In this document: positions 10,581 to 20,910 of the stretch, piece by piece
Layout: each line of letters starts with the position of its first letter
How positions within the stretch are numbered: position 1 is the stretch's first letter
Assembly: GCA_009767595.1 (NCBI GenBank)
Contig: VSDK01016798.1
Location: forward strand, 264,645-328,644
DNA from: Symbiodinium kawagutii
Taxonomy: Eukaryota; Sar; Dinophyceae; Suessiales; Symbiodiniaceae
DNA length: 64,000 nt
Direction of reading: 5' to 3'
The notes under the pieces: generated by a model
The model's input: the letters and a program-made list of their open reading frames with translations, nothing else
Told to the model about the DNA's origin: nothing
Databases searched by the model: none
Program-made: the position numbers and the translations under genes

Positions 10581-13500
10581 ATGGTTGCAGATTGTTTGCT
10601 TCAACGTCGTGTGGGACAACGTGTTTTAGCTTGCTTGCATGTATCCATTGAAGTCTTGGTAGCTTGGCTTTTCCTGCCGGACAAGAATTTCGGTCGAAAA
10701 CCAGAAGGTGCGGTTCGAGCTTTGGCGGGCTTGCTCGCTGCTAATGGGATGGCCTTGTTAAAAAATCGTTGTCGAACACAGCAGAGCCACCAGGTTGGGC
10801 AGTTGCTCTGCCCTGCCCATCGCTCTGTCTTCTGGCCCCAGAGTTTTTTGGAGATCAGCTTGGCAGAGCGGAAGCGTGCGCTTGATCACTTGGTGCATTT
10901 GCAGCTTCTTGCAGTGCGTGCGGTTGATCTGGAAAGTTACGGCTGCAGCCTGGCAGATGGGGCTGTGCTGTACCAATGGTTTGGCCCTTCCAGGTATGTC
11001 GGGGTTGCTTCTTTACAACGATCTTCTCGCCCCGGTGTGCCTGGCCCAGCATTGCGTTGGTGGGAGCATCTGCTGCATTGGTCCAGGCGTAGCCTCAAAG
11101 GCTCGCAGTTGAAGAAGTACACGTTGTTCCGCAGAGCCGGGTGCACAAAAATGGGCTTCCTGGTCTCGAGGGCAGGCCCGTTGACTTTGATTTCTGCGGC
11201 TGAACTTCTTGAAATCCGTTGCCACCGGCCGGTTGCCAATGCATCTGCTGCCAAGCGGTTTACTTGCAATCCGCAGCCCAGGCGTCGGCCCCCCCGTTCC
11301 TGCAGAGGCTATGTTGGACACCATGTTCGCGAGGGCACTTTTGCAGGCAGAGTTGCGGAGCGTCAGTTTGAGGAGGCATTGGTGCAAGTGGCTAGGGCCC
11401 GGCAGTACAATGCTCACCGTGCTCAACCCCGTGACTTGGTGCGTACTTTGCATATGGATTTTGGGTCAGCATACCGGCATGTTCAGCAGCAGCGGTTTGT
11501 GCAGTCTGGTATCTTGGGGCCCATCAACATCTACAGTCGTACCAACTGGCGGTTGCTGCTCCTCTTTTTGGCTACATTTGGCAAACAAATCCATTGGGTT
11601 TCAGTGGACAAGCATTGGTGTTCTTCTTGTTCGGCGATTTTGCTCTGGAAAAAGGCAAAGCTCTGGCTTGCAGGTCGCCGCCTGCGATTGGTTCAGCAAC
11701 ATGTGGACGACCTTCTTTATTCTAGGAGACTTCCTTCCACTTCAGGGTACACCATCACAGTCCCGCAGCAGTGCTTCATCCCAGCCGTCAAGTCAGCTAT
11801 TCGGGTTGGCGTTGCGCAGCAACCCCACTGGGACACGATGGTTCGAAACTTTGTGCTTGAAAGCTCTCGGGTGGCTGTTGGGAAATCCCACACATTTGCT
11901 GACAAACAGAATTGCGCGCGTGAAGCGCAGTCCTTTGATTGGCGTGAAGTTCGTCAGTGCAGTGATTCGGAACTTTCTGCTGCAGTGCTCGGTGTTGGTA
12001 TCCGGCGGGTTGAGACTAACTGGAAAGTGCCGGTGCCAACCAAGCCGCAGGAAGACTTTGCTTCTATCAAACATTGCTTGCAAGGTTGGTGCGCTGCTTT
12101 TCTGTCGCGTGGAGCTGCCAGGGCGTGCCGTGGGCATGCGGCTCGAAGACTGGAGGGCTCTAGGGCCTGGAAAGGTTACCGCTGCAAAGTTGATGACTTC
12201 ACTGCGCGCCATGGGCGTGTGCTTGCTTCTTTTCAGTCTGGAAAACAGGACATCATTTGCCCCGATGACAAGGTCAAACAGTACAAGTGGGTTCTGCCAC
12301 GGAAATCTTATTTTTTGATGGCGGCATACTTTGTTGGTGTCTCTGGTGCTTGGATGGCTGTCGACATGACAGTAGATGAAGCTCAGGCATGGTGTGTTGC
12401 GCTTCTGGCTGCGTTTGTCCCGCCCAGATTGCAGCGCCAATTTGGACTCAAGTCAGGCAAAGGTTTTTTGCCTTATTGCTACAACAGTATCAAGCCGAAG
12501 TGTTTTGCCAATGGTCGGCAGCGGACTTGTCAGAAGTCAGGGCATTCGTGCATGCGTCGAATTGTCTCCTATGTCAAATGGCCTGCCAGAAGATTGTGGC
12601 GGCAAGCTGGAAGGGCTATCTCGTTCCTCCTTCAAACAATACTATTGACAGATGAGGTTTGGTCACTGAAGTCTGCTCGTAGTGAAGTGGAGCGGAATAT
12701 GGTACGCCTTCTTCCTGCCCGGCAAGTTGGACGGTGTGATCGGTGCCATGGTCGGTGTGCTGACATTCAAGCTATTACAGCAGACGCAGGGCAGTTTTTT
12801 GAGTGTGTATCGGCTGGCAAGGCGTGTGCAGCTTTGGACGAAGCGATTCGCCTGGCAAAGCTTGATGGCCATTCTACCCTTACAGTGATTGGCCGGCGCG
12901 TGGTCTTTTTCGGTGGTTGCATTTTCCGGTCGCTGAGACGTTGCCGAGTGTTTTTGCTGGATGACTTGTACTGGCTCTTTGCAGCTGCGTGTTCCTTGCG
13001 TTACGCGCACACTGGTACGCAGGTCTGGTCTTTCACTGGCCTCCCCATAGGGGGTTTGTTGTCAAAAGCGGCTGCTTCCACAGTACTGGGCTGGGAAGAA
13101 CATTGCTGGAATTCTGGCTCTGACAGGCGGCGAGATGCTCAGTTCTGGTGGGATGATCGGCTTTGGTCACATTCTGTTGCCCGTGGTCGGTACGTGGATG
13201 ATTTGATTTGGGTCAGCAAATCTTTGTGTATAGGCTGCCTCGAAGAAGGTGTTCAGCTTGCATATTCAGTGCCCTTTGAAGTAACAGTCCCTACAGATGA
13301 CGGCATGTTGACTTGGCTGGATTTTTCAATTTCTTTGCCGAGCTTTCATTGGACAGCCAAGCGTAAGCAATTTGTGCCACCCTTACCCTGTGCTGCCAGT
13401 AGCAGCTATGGTTTCAGCCTTCTGTCAAGTCGCCTTGCGCGTTGGCAGGAAATGAAATTGCTCCCTGAAGATTTGGCAATGGCAATGGTACACCTCTTCT

Positions 13501-13628
13501 GCGATTTCATGAGGGCAGGCTGGAAAAAGAGTAACCTCCGGAAAGCAGTGTTTCGGGTTGCTCAGCGCTCGCCTACTCAAGTTGGTAAACTTCTTGTGGC
13601 TGCTTTCCACTCTTCTTTTTCATGCTAG
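10581..13628 (+). CDS. Divergent reverse transcriptase (YVDD) of a dinoflagellate retroelement
   Basis: A 1015-codon frame from the first ATG at 10581; the open frame starts at a TTG at 10566 just after a stop. The reverse-transcriptase core is in the C-terminal third: motif A as ITADAGQFFE at about residue 731, motif B as GLPIGGLLSKAAAS at about 819, motif C as RYVDDLIWVSK at about 870, and a following WLDFSIS at about 912 resembling the FLD motif after the palm. All three catalytic aspartates appear present. A Cys cluster (CDRCHGRC, about 721) sits just before motif A. The segment CPDDKVKQYKWVLP at about 570 and the N-terminal 550 residues match no named domain I know. No RNase H, integrase or endonuclease was recognised. 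The order resembles Penelope-like or other non-LTR enzymes, but class is uncertain. The frame is intact. Confidence 0.7.
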   Translation: MVADCLLQRRVGQRVLACLHVSIEVLVAWLFLPDKNFGRKPEGAVRALAGLLAANGMALLKNRCRTQQSHQVGQLLCPAHRSVFWPQSFLEISLAERKRALDHLVHLQLLAVRAVDLESYGCSLADGAVLYQWFGPSRYVGVASLQRSSRPGVPGPALRWWEHLLHWSRRSLKGSQLKKYTLFRRAGCTKMGFLVSRAGPLTLISAAELLEIRCHRPVANASAAKRFTCNPQPRRRPPRSCRGYVGHHVREGTFAGRVAERQFEEALVQVARARQYNAHRAQPRDLVRTLHMDFGSAYRHVQQQRFVQSGILGPINIYSRTNWRLLLLFLATFGKQIHWVSVDKHWCSSCSAILLWKKAKLWLAGRRLRLVQQHVDDLLYSRRLPSTSGYTITVPQQCFIPAVKSAIRVGVAQQPHWDTMVRNFVLESSRVAVGKSHTFADKQNCAREAQSFDWREVRQCSDSELSAAVLGVGIRRVETNWKVPVPTKPQEDFASIKHCLQGWCAAFLSRGAARACRGHAARRLEGSRAWKGYRCKVDDFTARHGRVLASFQSGKQDIICPDDKVKQYKWVLPRKSYFLMAAYFVGVSGAWMAVDMTVDEAQAWCVALLAAFVPPRLQRQFGLKSGKGFLPYCYNSIKPKCFANGRQRTCQKSGHSCMRRIVSYVKWPARRLWRQAGRAISFLLQTILLTDEVWSLKSARSEVERNMVRLLPARQVGRCDRCHGRCADIQAITADAGQFFECVSAGKACAALDEAIRLAKLDGHSTLTVIGRRVVFFGGCIFRSLRRCRVFLLDDLYWLFAAACSLRYAHTGTQVWSFTGLPIGGLLSKAAASTVLGWEEHCWNSGSDRRRDAQFWWDDRLWSHSVARGRYVDDLIWVSKSLCIGCLEEGVQLAYSVPFEVTVPTDDGMLTWLDFSISLPSFHWTAKRKQFVPPLPCAASSSYGFSLLSSRLARWQEMKLLPEDLAMAMVHLFCDFMRAGWKKSNLRKAVFRVAQRSPTQVGKLLVAAFHSSFSC

Positions 13629-13683
13629 GTTTTCTGCTCAGAAGTTCAGAAGTCCCGTGCAGTTTTTGACCGGCGCCTGACCC

Positions 13684-14457
13684 ATGCGCTGGTGGCTTTT
13701 GGCCTTCCTTTTTGGCCTTGCTTGCGCGGGCCGAGAGTATGGGGGCAGAGGCAATTACCGGGGCCCAAAACAGCCAGATCACCGCCAGCCAACGCAGCCT
13801 GGCCAGCCACAAGTTGTGAGGGTGGAGCTGGCCGTGCGTGGTGCCGACAAGGAGCATTCCCACCACGACCGGGACAGACGTCGTCGTGGCAGTCACCGCA
13901 GTCAGCGGGAACATCTGGGTGATGCAGATAGGCGAAGAGGCAAAGATTCTGGCAAAGAGAAGAAAAAGAAGAAGAAGAAGAAGCGTCAGACTAGTTCTTC
14001 GTCCTCTTCCTCTAGTTCATCTGTTTCCTCCAGTTCAACCGCTGCCAAGAAAAAGAAAGCAAAGAAACAGGCAAAAAGGTCTTCTGAGCGCGCGCAAGCC
14101 ACAGAAGACAAACTCATGGCAGAGATCCAGAAGCTCAGGAAAACATTGACTCCGCAAGGGGAGCCGGTGACTCCGGCCAAGCAGCCAGCCACTCAACCCT
14201 TGAGCGACTTCACGCCGAAGGGCCAGTCTCACCTCAAGACTTTGTTGTCCTTCATGTCGGAAGGGGAAGTGACGCCTTTGGTTGACTTGGCCAAAGTGCG
14301 GACTTGGCAGGACGTTGAGGAGCAGCTTCATGGCCGCAATTTGCCGCTGCTGAAGCAATTTTTGGCTACACGTCTTCCAGATCGCGAGGTCCCTTCGCGA
14401 AAGAGTGCTGCTGTCCAGAAGGTCCTCCAGTTGGCGAAGGATGCTTTGCCCCGCTGA
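13684..14457 (+). CDS. Charged, low-complexity protein following the reverse transcriptase
   Basis: A 257-codon frame that starts 55 bp after the reverse-transcriptase stop. Residues 1-16 are hydrophobic (MRWWLLAFLFGLACAG) and look like a signal peptide, odd beside the basic rest. Residues about 45-90 are Arg/Asp/His-rich, then a Lys run at about 92-100, a Ser run at about 103-117, a second Lys-rich stretch, a helical segment (EDKLMAEIQKLRKTL) and a folded-looking tail to the TGA at 14455. The composition suggests a nucleic-acid-binding companion protein of the retroelement, an inference. The ATG might be internal to a longer, differently spliced product. Confidence 0.55.
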   Translation: MRWWLLAFLFGLACAGREYGGRGNYRGPKQPDHRQPTQPGQPQVVRVELAVRGADKEHSHHDRDRRRRGSHRSQREHLGDADRRRGKDSGKEKKKKKKKKRQTSSSSSSSSSSVSSSSTAAKKKKAKKQAKRSSERAQATEDKLMAEIQKLRKTLTPQGEPVTPAKQPATQPLSDFTPKGQSHLKTLLSFMSEGEVTPLVDLAKVRTWQDVEEQLHGRNLPLLKQFLATRLPDREVPSRKSAAVQKVLQLAKDALPR

Positions 14458-14493
14458 GATCGTCGAGGGCAGTGCCTGGGCCTGTTGGTGGGC

Positions 14494-14805
14494 ATGGTTT
14501 TTGGCTTCATGCTTTGCTTGGGGGTCATGCCCAAGCCAAAAGCATGGGAGTGCAATGCTACCTGGCCTGGCGCAGTGTGCAGCTTTGCCCGATGGTGTGA
14601 TGCTTGGTATACTTTAGCTGTGTCAGAACGGGAGTTTACTGCTTTGGTGGATGCTTTCACTGGTGCCCATCTCCATTCACATCTGAGCCTGGTGAGCCTG
14701 AGTGCGATTTCATTAATTTGTCTCAGATTTGGTAGGCAGGTCTCCCACGTTGCGCAAGCAGCTTTGCATTCCCATGTGGTCCATGGCAATTTGCACCCCT
14801 TGTGA
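14494..14805 (+). CDS. Possible small third ORF of the retroelement
   Basis: A 103-codon frame from an ATG at 14494, 37 bp after the preceding stop. It opens with a hydrophobic segment (MVFGFMLCLGVM), followed by a Cys/Trp-bearing region (AWECNATWPGAVCSFARWCD) and a C-terminus reading HSHVVHGNLHPL. It shares strand and close spacing with the two upstream ORFs, so it may be a third protein of the same element. No domain is recognised and the start is uncertain; chance cannot be excluded. Confidence 0.35.
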   Translation: MVFGFMLCLGVMPKPKAWECNATWPGAVCSFARWCDAWYTLAVSEREFTALVDAFTGAHLHSHLSLVSLSAISLICLRFGRQVSHVAQAALHSHVVHGNLHPL

Positions 14806-15462
14806 TCATGTTGTGATTGGGGAACTTTGTGAAGCAAGGCAAGTTTCATTCTTGCATGTGCTGAGATCCCCTCCGCGACTGAATGGTTTGGTTTCCTCAG
14901 TTTTGGCTTGCTTAGCTTTGGGTTTGGGTTCCTGGTGACTCAGGGTGATGCAGTGCCGTAATTTCTAGTTCTTGGCCACGGTTTGGTTTGCCACGCCACT
15001 TTGCCAGTCTGCCACTAAGGTGCCGAGTAATTTTTGATGTAGTGTTTGGTGGGTTTTTTGTTTCTGGTGTTTTCCCCCCCTGTTGCTTGGTTTTGGTTTG
15101 ATTAATTTGGGGTATTTTCGAAGCTCGGGCCTTAGCAGATGTCAGCCGATTTGCGTTTTTGATCTCTCGAGAAGTGCAGTGAATTGTTTGTTTAGTTTTT
15201 TTTTCCTTGAGTCGCGATCGGACTGCAGGGCACAGACACTCGATGACTGACATATCGAGAAGTGTACCCAACGATATGACACGCGAGAAGTGTACCAAGT
15301 TGTGGCAGTGCATTGAGTGGCAGTTGAGTCGCGGTGAGCTGGTTGTAGGTAGTTTTACTCCAGTTTTTTCTTTTTGTAACTTTTTGTCTAGTAAGTGACT
15401 GTCAGAGCCTTTTTTGGCGCTTGCACCTCGAGAAGTGTACCAAGTTGCTGGCATCTTTTGGC
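14806..15462. repeat. Spacer with four dispersed CGAGAAGTG motifs
   Basis: No gene. The word CGAGAAGTG occurs at about 15168, 15256, 15284 and 15429, extended to CGAGAAGTGTACC in the last three and to CGAGAAGTGTACCAAGTTG in the last two. Spacing is irregular (88, 28 and 145 bp). The block sits between the end of the reverse-transcriptase element and the broken 3' edge of the Gag ORF, so it may be terminal or regulatory sequence of either one. A reverse-strand frame across it repeats LVHFSR only because of the motif. Confidence 0.6.
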
Positions 15463-16650
15463 TTAGTTCCAGGGTTCAGGCCGGCGCTCAAGCGAGCACA
15501 TGTTCGCGCACGTATACGGGCTCTGGAAAAAAAGTGCGAATTGTCGGATCCGTTCATCTTTGGATGCTGCTGGAGTCGCGCCACGGGCCTTGACGATGGC
15601 CTGGTAGCGCGACTTGGCGTTCTGGTAGGAGACGAAGGCTTCCTGGGTCTCCTCGTCGTCCTCCGGGAACGTCTCGTCTTCATTCTCAGTAAAGTCGTCC
15701 TCGTCCGTGTTCGTGTTCTCCTCGGTCTCCGCAACATGGGCCGAGTGGGGACGCCGATCACGAGGAGGATGTCCACGAGGTTCCCATAGTCGCCGGTTCA
15801 TGCGGTCCTGGATGATCGCTGCCTCTTGCAACTTGTCGAGACTATACCTGTTCCCAGTCGAGGACAACAGGCTAAGCTCTGCGCTGTTGTCAAGGCGCAG
15901 CTTGTCCAGGTAGAGCCAGGCCAAGCAGATGTCGGGCAGGTTGCATCCCACTTCCTTCAACCGAGATACCTGCCTATCGTACTCTTGGTTGAACTCCCGG
16001 ATGTCTTGGGTCGGGGTCTTCTTCAGGATCCGGAAGAACTCCAACATGCACTTACCCACCTTGACCACTTCCTTGTCCAGGTACTTATCCGCGATCCACT
16101 TGGTGAAGTAGGCGACCCCCGCCTCGTCATCCAAGAGGGACAAGTCGATCTCCTCCGCATCGCGCCATGCCCTTCCAGATAGGTTGTTGTACAGGGCTAG
16201 AGCCTGCTTCGTGGGTCTAAGCCTGGTCATCCGTTGCCAGGCAGCCACTTTCCGCAAGTAGCCCCTTGTCACAAGTCCTTCTTTGTCTTCTTCACCGGAG
16301 AACTCGGGCACCGAGATCTTGTCATTGCCACCGACACGGTCGTCTTCACGGGGAGACTTCCGGCCATGTGTCGGTTGCCTCCATGGATCCCATTCGATGA
16401 CGGCCTTGTTGTCGGCAGCCGCAGTCGAAGCATAGGATCCCGAGGGTGTAGTCGAAGGTGGATTCCATCCTCGCCATGCACGCCACGCCTGCCACTCCTC
16501 ATCAGAGTACTGCTGCTTCCACTGGTCACCAGAGGATGTAGTAGACGGATCTGCCCGAGTAGCATCCCCTTCACGTGGTGAGTCACGTGAACCCCTGTCA
16601 CTCGCAGATTCCACTTGATCCCCATCCAATGGAGGCACCGGAGCAGGCAT
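15463..16650 (-). pseudogene. gag: Truncated Ty1/copia-type Gag
   Basis: Minus-strand frame read from the ATG at 16650; the frame is open to a TTG at 16668. Residues about 1-100 are a hydrophilic Trp-rich leader (EWQAWRAWRGW). Then comes the family core: ISVPEFSGEEDKEG, YLRKVAAWQRMTRLRPTKQA, LYNNLSGRAW, EFFRILKKTPTQDIREFNQEY and VGCNLPDICLAWLYLDKL, which matches the copia Gag core common in dinoflagellate genomes. An acidic stretch (about 315-340) and KSRYQAIVKARG follow. Homology stops near ASKDERIRQ (about 15550), before the CCHC zinc knuckle, and the last ~25 residues look unrelated. No protease, integrase or reverse transcriptase follows, so this is a 5' fragment of an element. Confidence 0.75.
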
Positions 16651-16729
16651 CTTTCCTTTCTCGCACAAATGGCCTCCAGCTTACAAAGCAGGCCTGAACC
16701 GTCCCGGGGTATTATCGAGCCCCCCGGGT

Positions 16730-16742
16730 GGCTCCGCTACCA
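16730..16742 (-). promoter_or_regulatory. Retrotransposon primer-binding site
   Basis: On the minus strand the sequence TGGTAGCGGAGCC lies 80 bp upstream of the Gag ATG. A TGG start is the hallmark of a primer-binding site, pairing with a tRNA 3' CCA. It would pair with a tRNA ending GGCTCCGCTACCA, close to initiator tRNA-Met 3' ends, which prime many copia elements. It marks where the 5' LTR should end (plus coordinate 16743), though I could not define that LTR because no second copy is present. Confidence 0.5.
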
Positions 16743-18550
16743 ATGCAAACCTGAAGACTAGCCACACACAAGTACGAGCACTCACTGGCGAGGAGACATG
16801 TTTTGGCTGCGTGAACGAATGAAATCCGTGAGCCTATAGCAGCGATGGCAACTGAAGGTGAGTTAAGGTGAAGCTGTGGTGACCAATTCACAGTAACATA
16901 TGTGACATCATATATAGCTTCTCAATGCTTCTCACATGATAGACTCTGACTGAAAACCTTGGAACGTATTTGAACCGGTTTGCCTTTTGAACAATTCTTT
17001 GCATATCTTCGCATGATGTTGAAAGATATAGCGTTGCATGGTTGTCCTGGGACAGCAAGGCTTGCTGAGCCTCTTCACTTTCGCTTCTTGGCCACGGAAT
17101 CCCGATAAGTTATATGAGGAGATATGAGAAATGATCGCAAGAGTTTGCAGTTTTTCTCTGTTTTGCTTGTTTTATCGAGTCTCAGTGCTTTAAGTCTCAA
17201 ATGAAACGGACGGCTTAGTGACTGCTTAGTGACGGCTTTGGTCTCCAAGGCATTGAGAATCCCATGTCATCGAACTCTAGCAACGATTCATTCTGGACCA
17301 GGAGTTTTCAGCGGCTACCGTTTGCCACAGGCAGGATCAAGATCGATCAAAACTATAAGAGCCACGAAGAGCTATCCATTCACAGAGCTGGAATTTGATC
17401 AAACTTTTACGCCAAGACAAACCGTACATATTTGCATTCTCAATATCTCTGACATAACTCTGACATAATTGCATTTGCCAACTCGACTCTTCGTCTCCAT
17501 GGCCAGGTCTTGGAATTTATTGCCAAAAGAGAAAACAACCCTGACTCCGTAAGGCAAAGTGCTGCAAGCCTGGCCCGCCACTTGAATCTTGAAGAAGTCT
17601 ACGTCATCTCAAGCAGTACTTGCACTATCTTGCACTTCTTGTGCTTGTATATCAATGAATTCACTCAATATATTCATATATGATTATATAATATTATATA
17701 TAGATACATGTGTGTATTCATTCTTGTATGCTGCATCATGATGCATCCCAATACCAAGGTGAGTGGAACGGCATCTTCGAGCTTTTGGACAACAGCTTCG
17801 ATGGACGTCGAATTTCTAATCGGGGAGGAACCTGACATCTTGGCATATCTTGGCGACATTGAGATCCTGCTCTGATGGCAGAACTCACAGAGGAGGTCTT
17901 CGAATCCAGCGGATTTTGTGACACACCGTGCCCTAGCTCCGATTTTACCAAAGAGTTCTGACAAACAGATCAAACAGCAGACCAAAAGGTACTGGAAGAC
18001 ACCAAGGACGGCATGATAAAAGCACCAGCAGAGAGTTCAAAGATGTTCAAAGTCTCCAAGATCTTCAACGAAGTCTTTCTGACGAATCTTTTCAAGGACG
18101 CCAAAAAGTTCACTGAAGCTACTCTGGAACCGACCTCGACAAGGAGTCATGGAAATGGATCGAGATATATTGAGATACTCTCTGTGATTCTCTTGACATC
18201 AAACAAGAAGGCAAATGAAGACACGAAGACTTCAAGAAGACACAAGCTATAGCATATATTGTATTCTGACTTCTGATGTGGTGCACAGCTTCCGATGACC
18301 AACTCAAAACACCAGTGCTCGAGAGATCCAAAACACGGGATCAGTGGATCAAATCGATGCACGAGAAAATGGATGGACTGATTTGAGAAACGAATGAATA
18401 CTGATTCGATACAGAGGCCAGAAAGGTGACGGTGAAAGTGAGAAAAAGCGAGGCTGCCCAATGAAAGCTTCACAATTGACTGTAAAGCTTGTTTGGAATT
18501 TGTAAACACATGTAAACGCTAGGCTTTGGGTGCTGCGTTGCTCTTCTCAA
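16743..18550. other. Unassigned stretch, possible LTR remnant at its left edge
   Basis: If the primer-binding site is real, the first few hundred bases are the 5' LTR of the minus-strand copia element; no terminal repeat is visible to prove it. The rest has no recognisable gene. The plus frame at 18013-18252 is rich in repeated AAGAT/TTCAAAG words, and an AT-rich tract lies at 17655-17710. Confidence 0.4.
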
Positions 18551-19293
18551 ATAGTTTCCTAGGTTACATACCACTTCGTTGCCAATTTGGACAAGCCAGC
18601 ATTCAAAGCATACTGCATTTGGAAAGCCTATGGAGAGGCCTGCAAGAGGACAGACCAGGAATGATGGGAGAAAAGATTGAACATAAACAAAAATAAAAAA
18701 TATACATAAGTGTAAACTTTGAGATGCAAAGTTCGGATGTACCTATCAGAGGATTGATTTCGTGCATTCTTCACAGGCATCATCAGTGATTGTTTGCATA
18801 TGTTTGTGTAGTCGTCATTTTGTCATAATATGAGTGCTGCTCTTTGCGGTTTGTGCTCAGTTGCAAAATTGATACATTACTTTGAAATGACTTAAGATTT
18901 CATAAGTATACTGTATACCATAATATCTCATAATATGATGTTTGTGTCTTACTCCATCCTTATGAAGTTTTGACCACAACCACCACTGCAGAAACATCAA
19001 CAATGACATCATCATCATCAACAACAATGCCAAAAGTGACACCGACACTTCACCGAAAATGGACACTAACAACAGCAACAGCAAAAAACACCATGACAAC
19101 CAACACCGCCACACAACCATCAAAACCACCACAACCTATGTACTGGTATCAAACGCTCTGAAAATGCAGGTGCTGCAGCCCCGAAGTAAATACAGTAACT
19201 AAGGAACCAGTGGCAAAAGCAAACCAAAAAGAATCAGAGAAATAAGAAGACATGCCTCACAAAGCATCACTGTGTCCTCTCTACAAGGTTTCT
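18551..19293. other. Unassigned AT-rich stretch
   Basis: No gene seen. At 18975-19140 there is an ACA/CAA/ATC-rich tract that gives Thr-rich translations on the plus strand; this is low-complexity DNA, not a recognised protein. Confidence 0.5.
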
Positions 19294-19395
19294 ATGAGTC
19301 TCCACGTCATGAGTTTCCAAGTGAGCTTTCACATGAGTTTCCAAATGAGTCTCCACATGAATCTCCACATGAACCTCCAGATGAGTCTCCATGAC
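19294..19395. repeat. Degenerate 12-bp minisatellite (ATGAGTCTCCAC)
   Basis: About eight imperfect units of ATGAGT(C/T)TCCAC in tandem. It lies 30 bp upstream of a GAT microsatellite. A period of 12 keeps all frames open, which explains the overlapping short ORFs here. Confidence 0.75.
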
Positions 19396-19423
19396 ATTTT
19401 CGAGAGTTGTCCAACTGATTGGT

Positions 19424-19424
<1 letters not shown>

Positions 19425-19461
<37 letters not shown>
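19425..19461. repeat. (GAT)12 microsatellite
   Basis: Twelve perfect GAT units. It gives poly-Asp, poly-Met and poly-His translations in different frames, none of which is evidence for a protein. Confidence 0.95.
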
Positions 19462-20910
19462 CCCCATGTTGGATCCTGTTGGACGTGATGCCCCAGAAAC
19501 AAAACATCAGGCACCACACCATCTCAGTCCCAAGATGCAGGCTCTACGCGAAGAGCCTGAAAAAGCCACGAGATTCAGACGTGTGTCAGCAGCTAAGACA
19601 GGCGATGAACTGCAATCAGTCGATGTCAGGTCCGCTTTTTCATTTGGAAGAGATTTTCCAATGTTTCTCCTTTTGATTGAGATTTCTGATACAAGGAAAC
19701 TGCACCAGCCAAATGCAACACGGTGGTCATTTGTAGTCTTTGTTTGGTAATAAGGTTCGGGCGGAGATTGCTGACTGGTGTGTTTGTATCTCAGTGTTTG
19801 TTGCCTTTGCCTTGTATGACATGGTGAGGTCCAGGCTTGTGGAATTCAGTTCCATGACCCACGTAAGCTTGCAAGCAGAGCTGCGCTTCAGTATCAAGTC
19901 AGGGAAGCTATGAGCGGACTTGTTTGATTTTGTTTGCCCGTAGGCTGAAAGACATTCCATCGAAGCCACCACAAATCAAAGCCTCGACATCAGAGGCACC
20001 CCGCCTATCCACAAGGATGGACCGGTATCGTCATTTAAAGATTGATGACACGATCCTCATTATGATTCAGTACTGAGGCATTCTGAATATTTCTGAATCA
20101 CGAACGCGTTAGTATTTCTTTCTCGATTGTTCGAAACGATTCGAAATGTTTGTTTCGTGTGAAAAAACAGCCTGACAGAATGGACAGCTTGCAGTGGTCA
20201 ATGTGAGGCAGCAATCCTCATCAATCAGTTGCAGGCAAGGATCTCCATGGATCTCCAAACTTCAGATGAGACACCATACGAATATGTACGCAGTTGAGAG
20301 ATGCAAAACAACAATCACATGAGTTTGAAATAGTTTGAACCTATTTGCTTGATTTTGCTTGGTAGTCCTTGTTTGTAACCGAAGTTCAAGAGTCTTTTCA
20401 AGCTCTCAAAGCTTCGAAAGCCAGGCAGCATTTGATGCTTTCATCGCAGCTGGCTTGTGCACAAAGGCAACATTACAAGTTGACGATGTTTCATCCTCAG
20501 ATTTCTCAGGTCTTTGGACATCGTTGTATTTCTATGTATTTCTCAAATTTTGCGTAGTCATTGTAGGGTCAAAGCTGAGCTGAACATTGCAGAGGTCTTG
20601 GTGGACATTTGGGCAACGGGAGGAAGTCTCGAACTGGTGCTGCCAATCTTGGTTGAAGGCCGTCCTGGCACGTAGCATGAAGTGTCGTGAGTGAGGTTCA
20701 ATTTGAACATCGAAACGTGTCAAACCCTCACAGAAGCGAACAAGGTACAGACGCCTGTTCAATGGGGATTTGAAATGCTTTGAACATATTTGAGTCATTT
20801 TGAGTCAGCAGTAATCTCTACGTTGAAGGGATCAGCTCTGTGGTGTCAAGCGGTGTTGCAGGAGACCCCCTGGTCGATGCCCAACTGTTGTTGTCAGAGG
20901 CCACCAGAAA
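19462..20910. other. Unassigned stretch with one exon-like island
   Basis: No family recognised. An island at about 20368-20515 (plus) follows an AG and reads FVTEVQESFQALKASKARQH, helical and natural in composition, but without partners. The rest looks intergenic or intronic. Confidence 0.3.

Noticed and set aside
11209..12318. A second plus-strand open frame of 369 codons inside the reverse-transcriptase ORF
   Set aside because: The main frame is continuous through it and carries family-like text (CPDDKVKQYKWVLP) next to the catalytic core. The other frame is unusually rich in Cys, Ser and Trp and lacks recognisable motifs.
14912..15454. Minus-strand ORF of 180 codons
   Set aside because: Its recurring LVHFSR comes from the CGAGAAGTG DNA motif, and the rest is low-complexity Lys/Thr/Asn sequence.
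19267..19522. Minus-strand His-, Ile- or Ser-run ORFs and a plus-strand poly-Asp ORF
   Set aside because: Different frames of the (GAT)12 tract; no flanking protein-like sequence.
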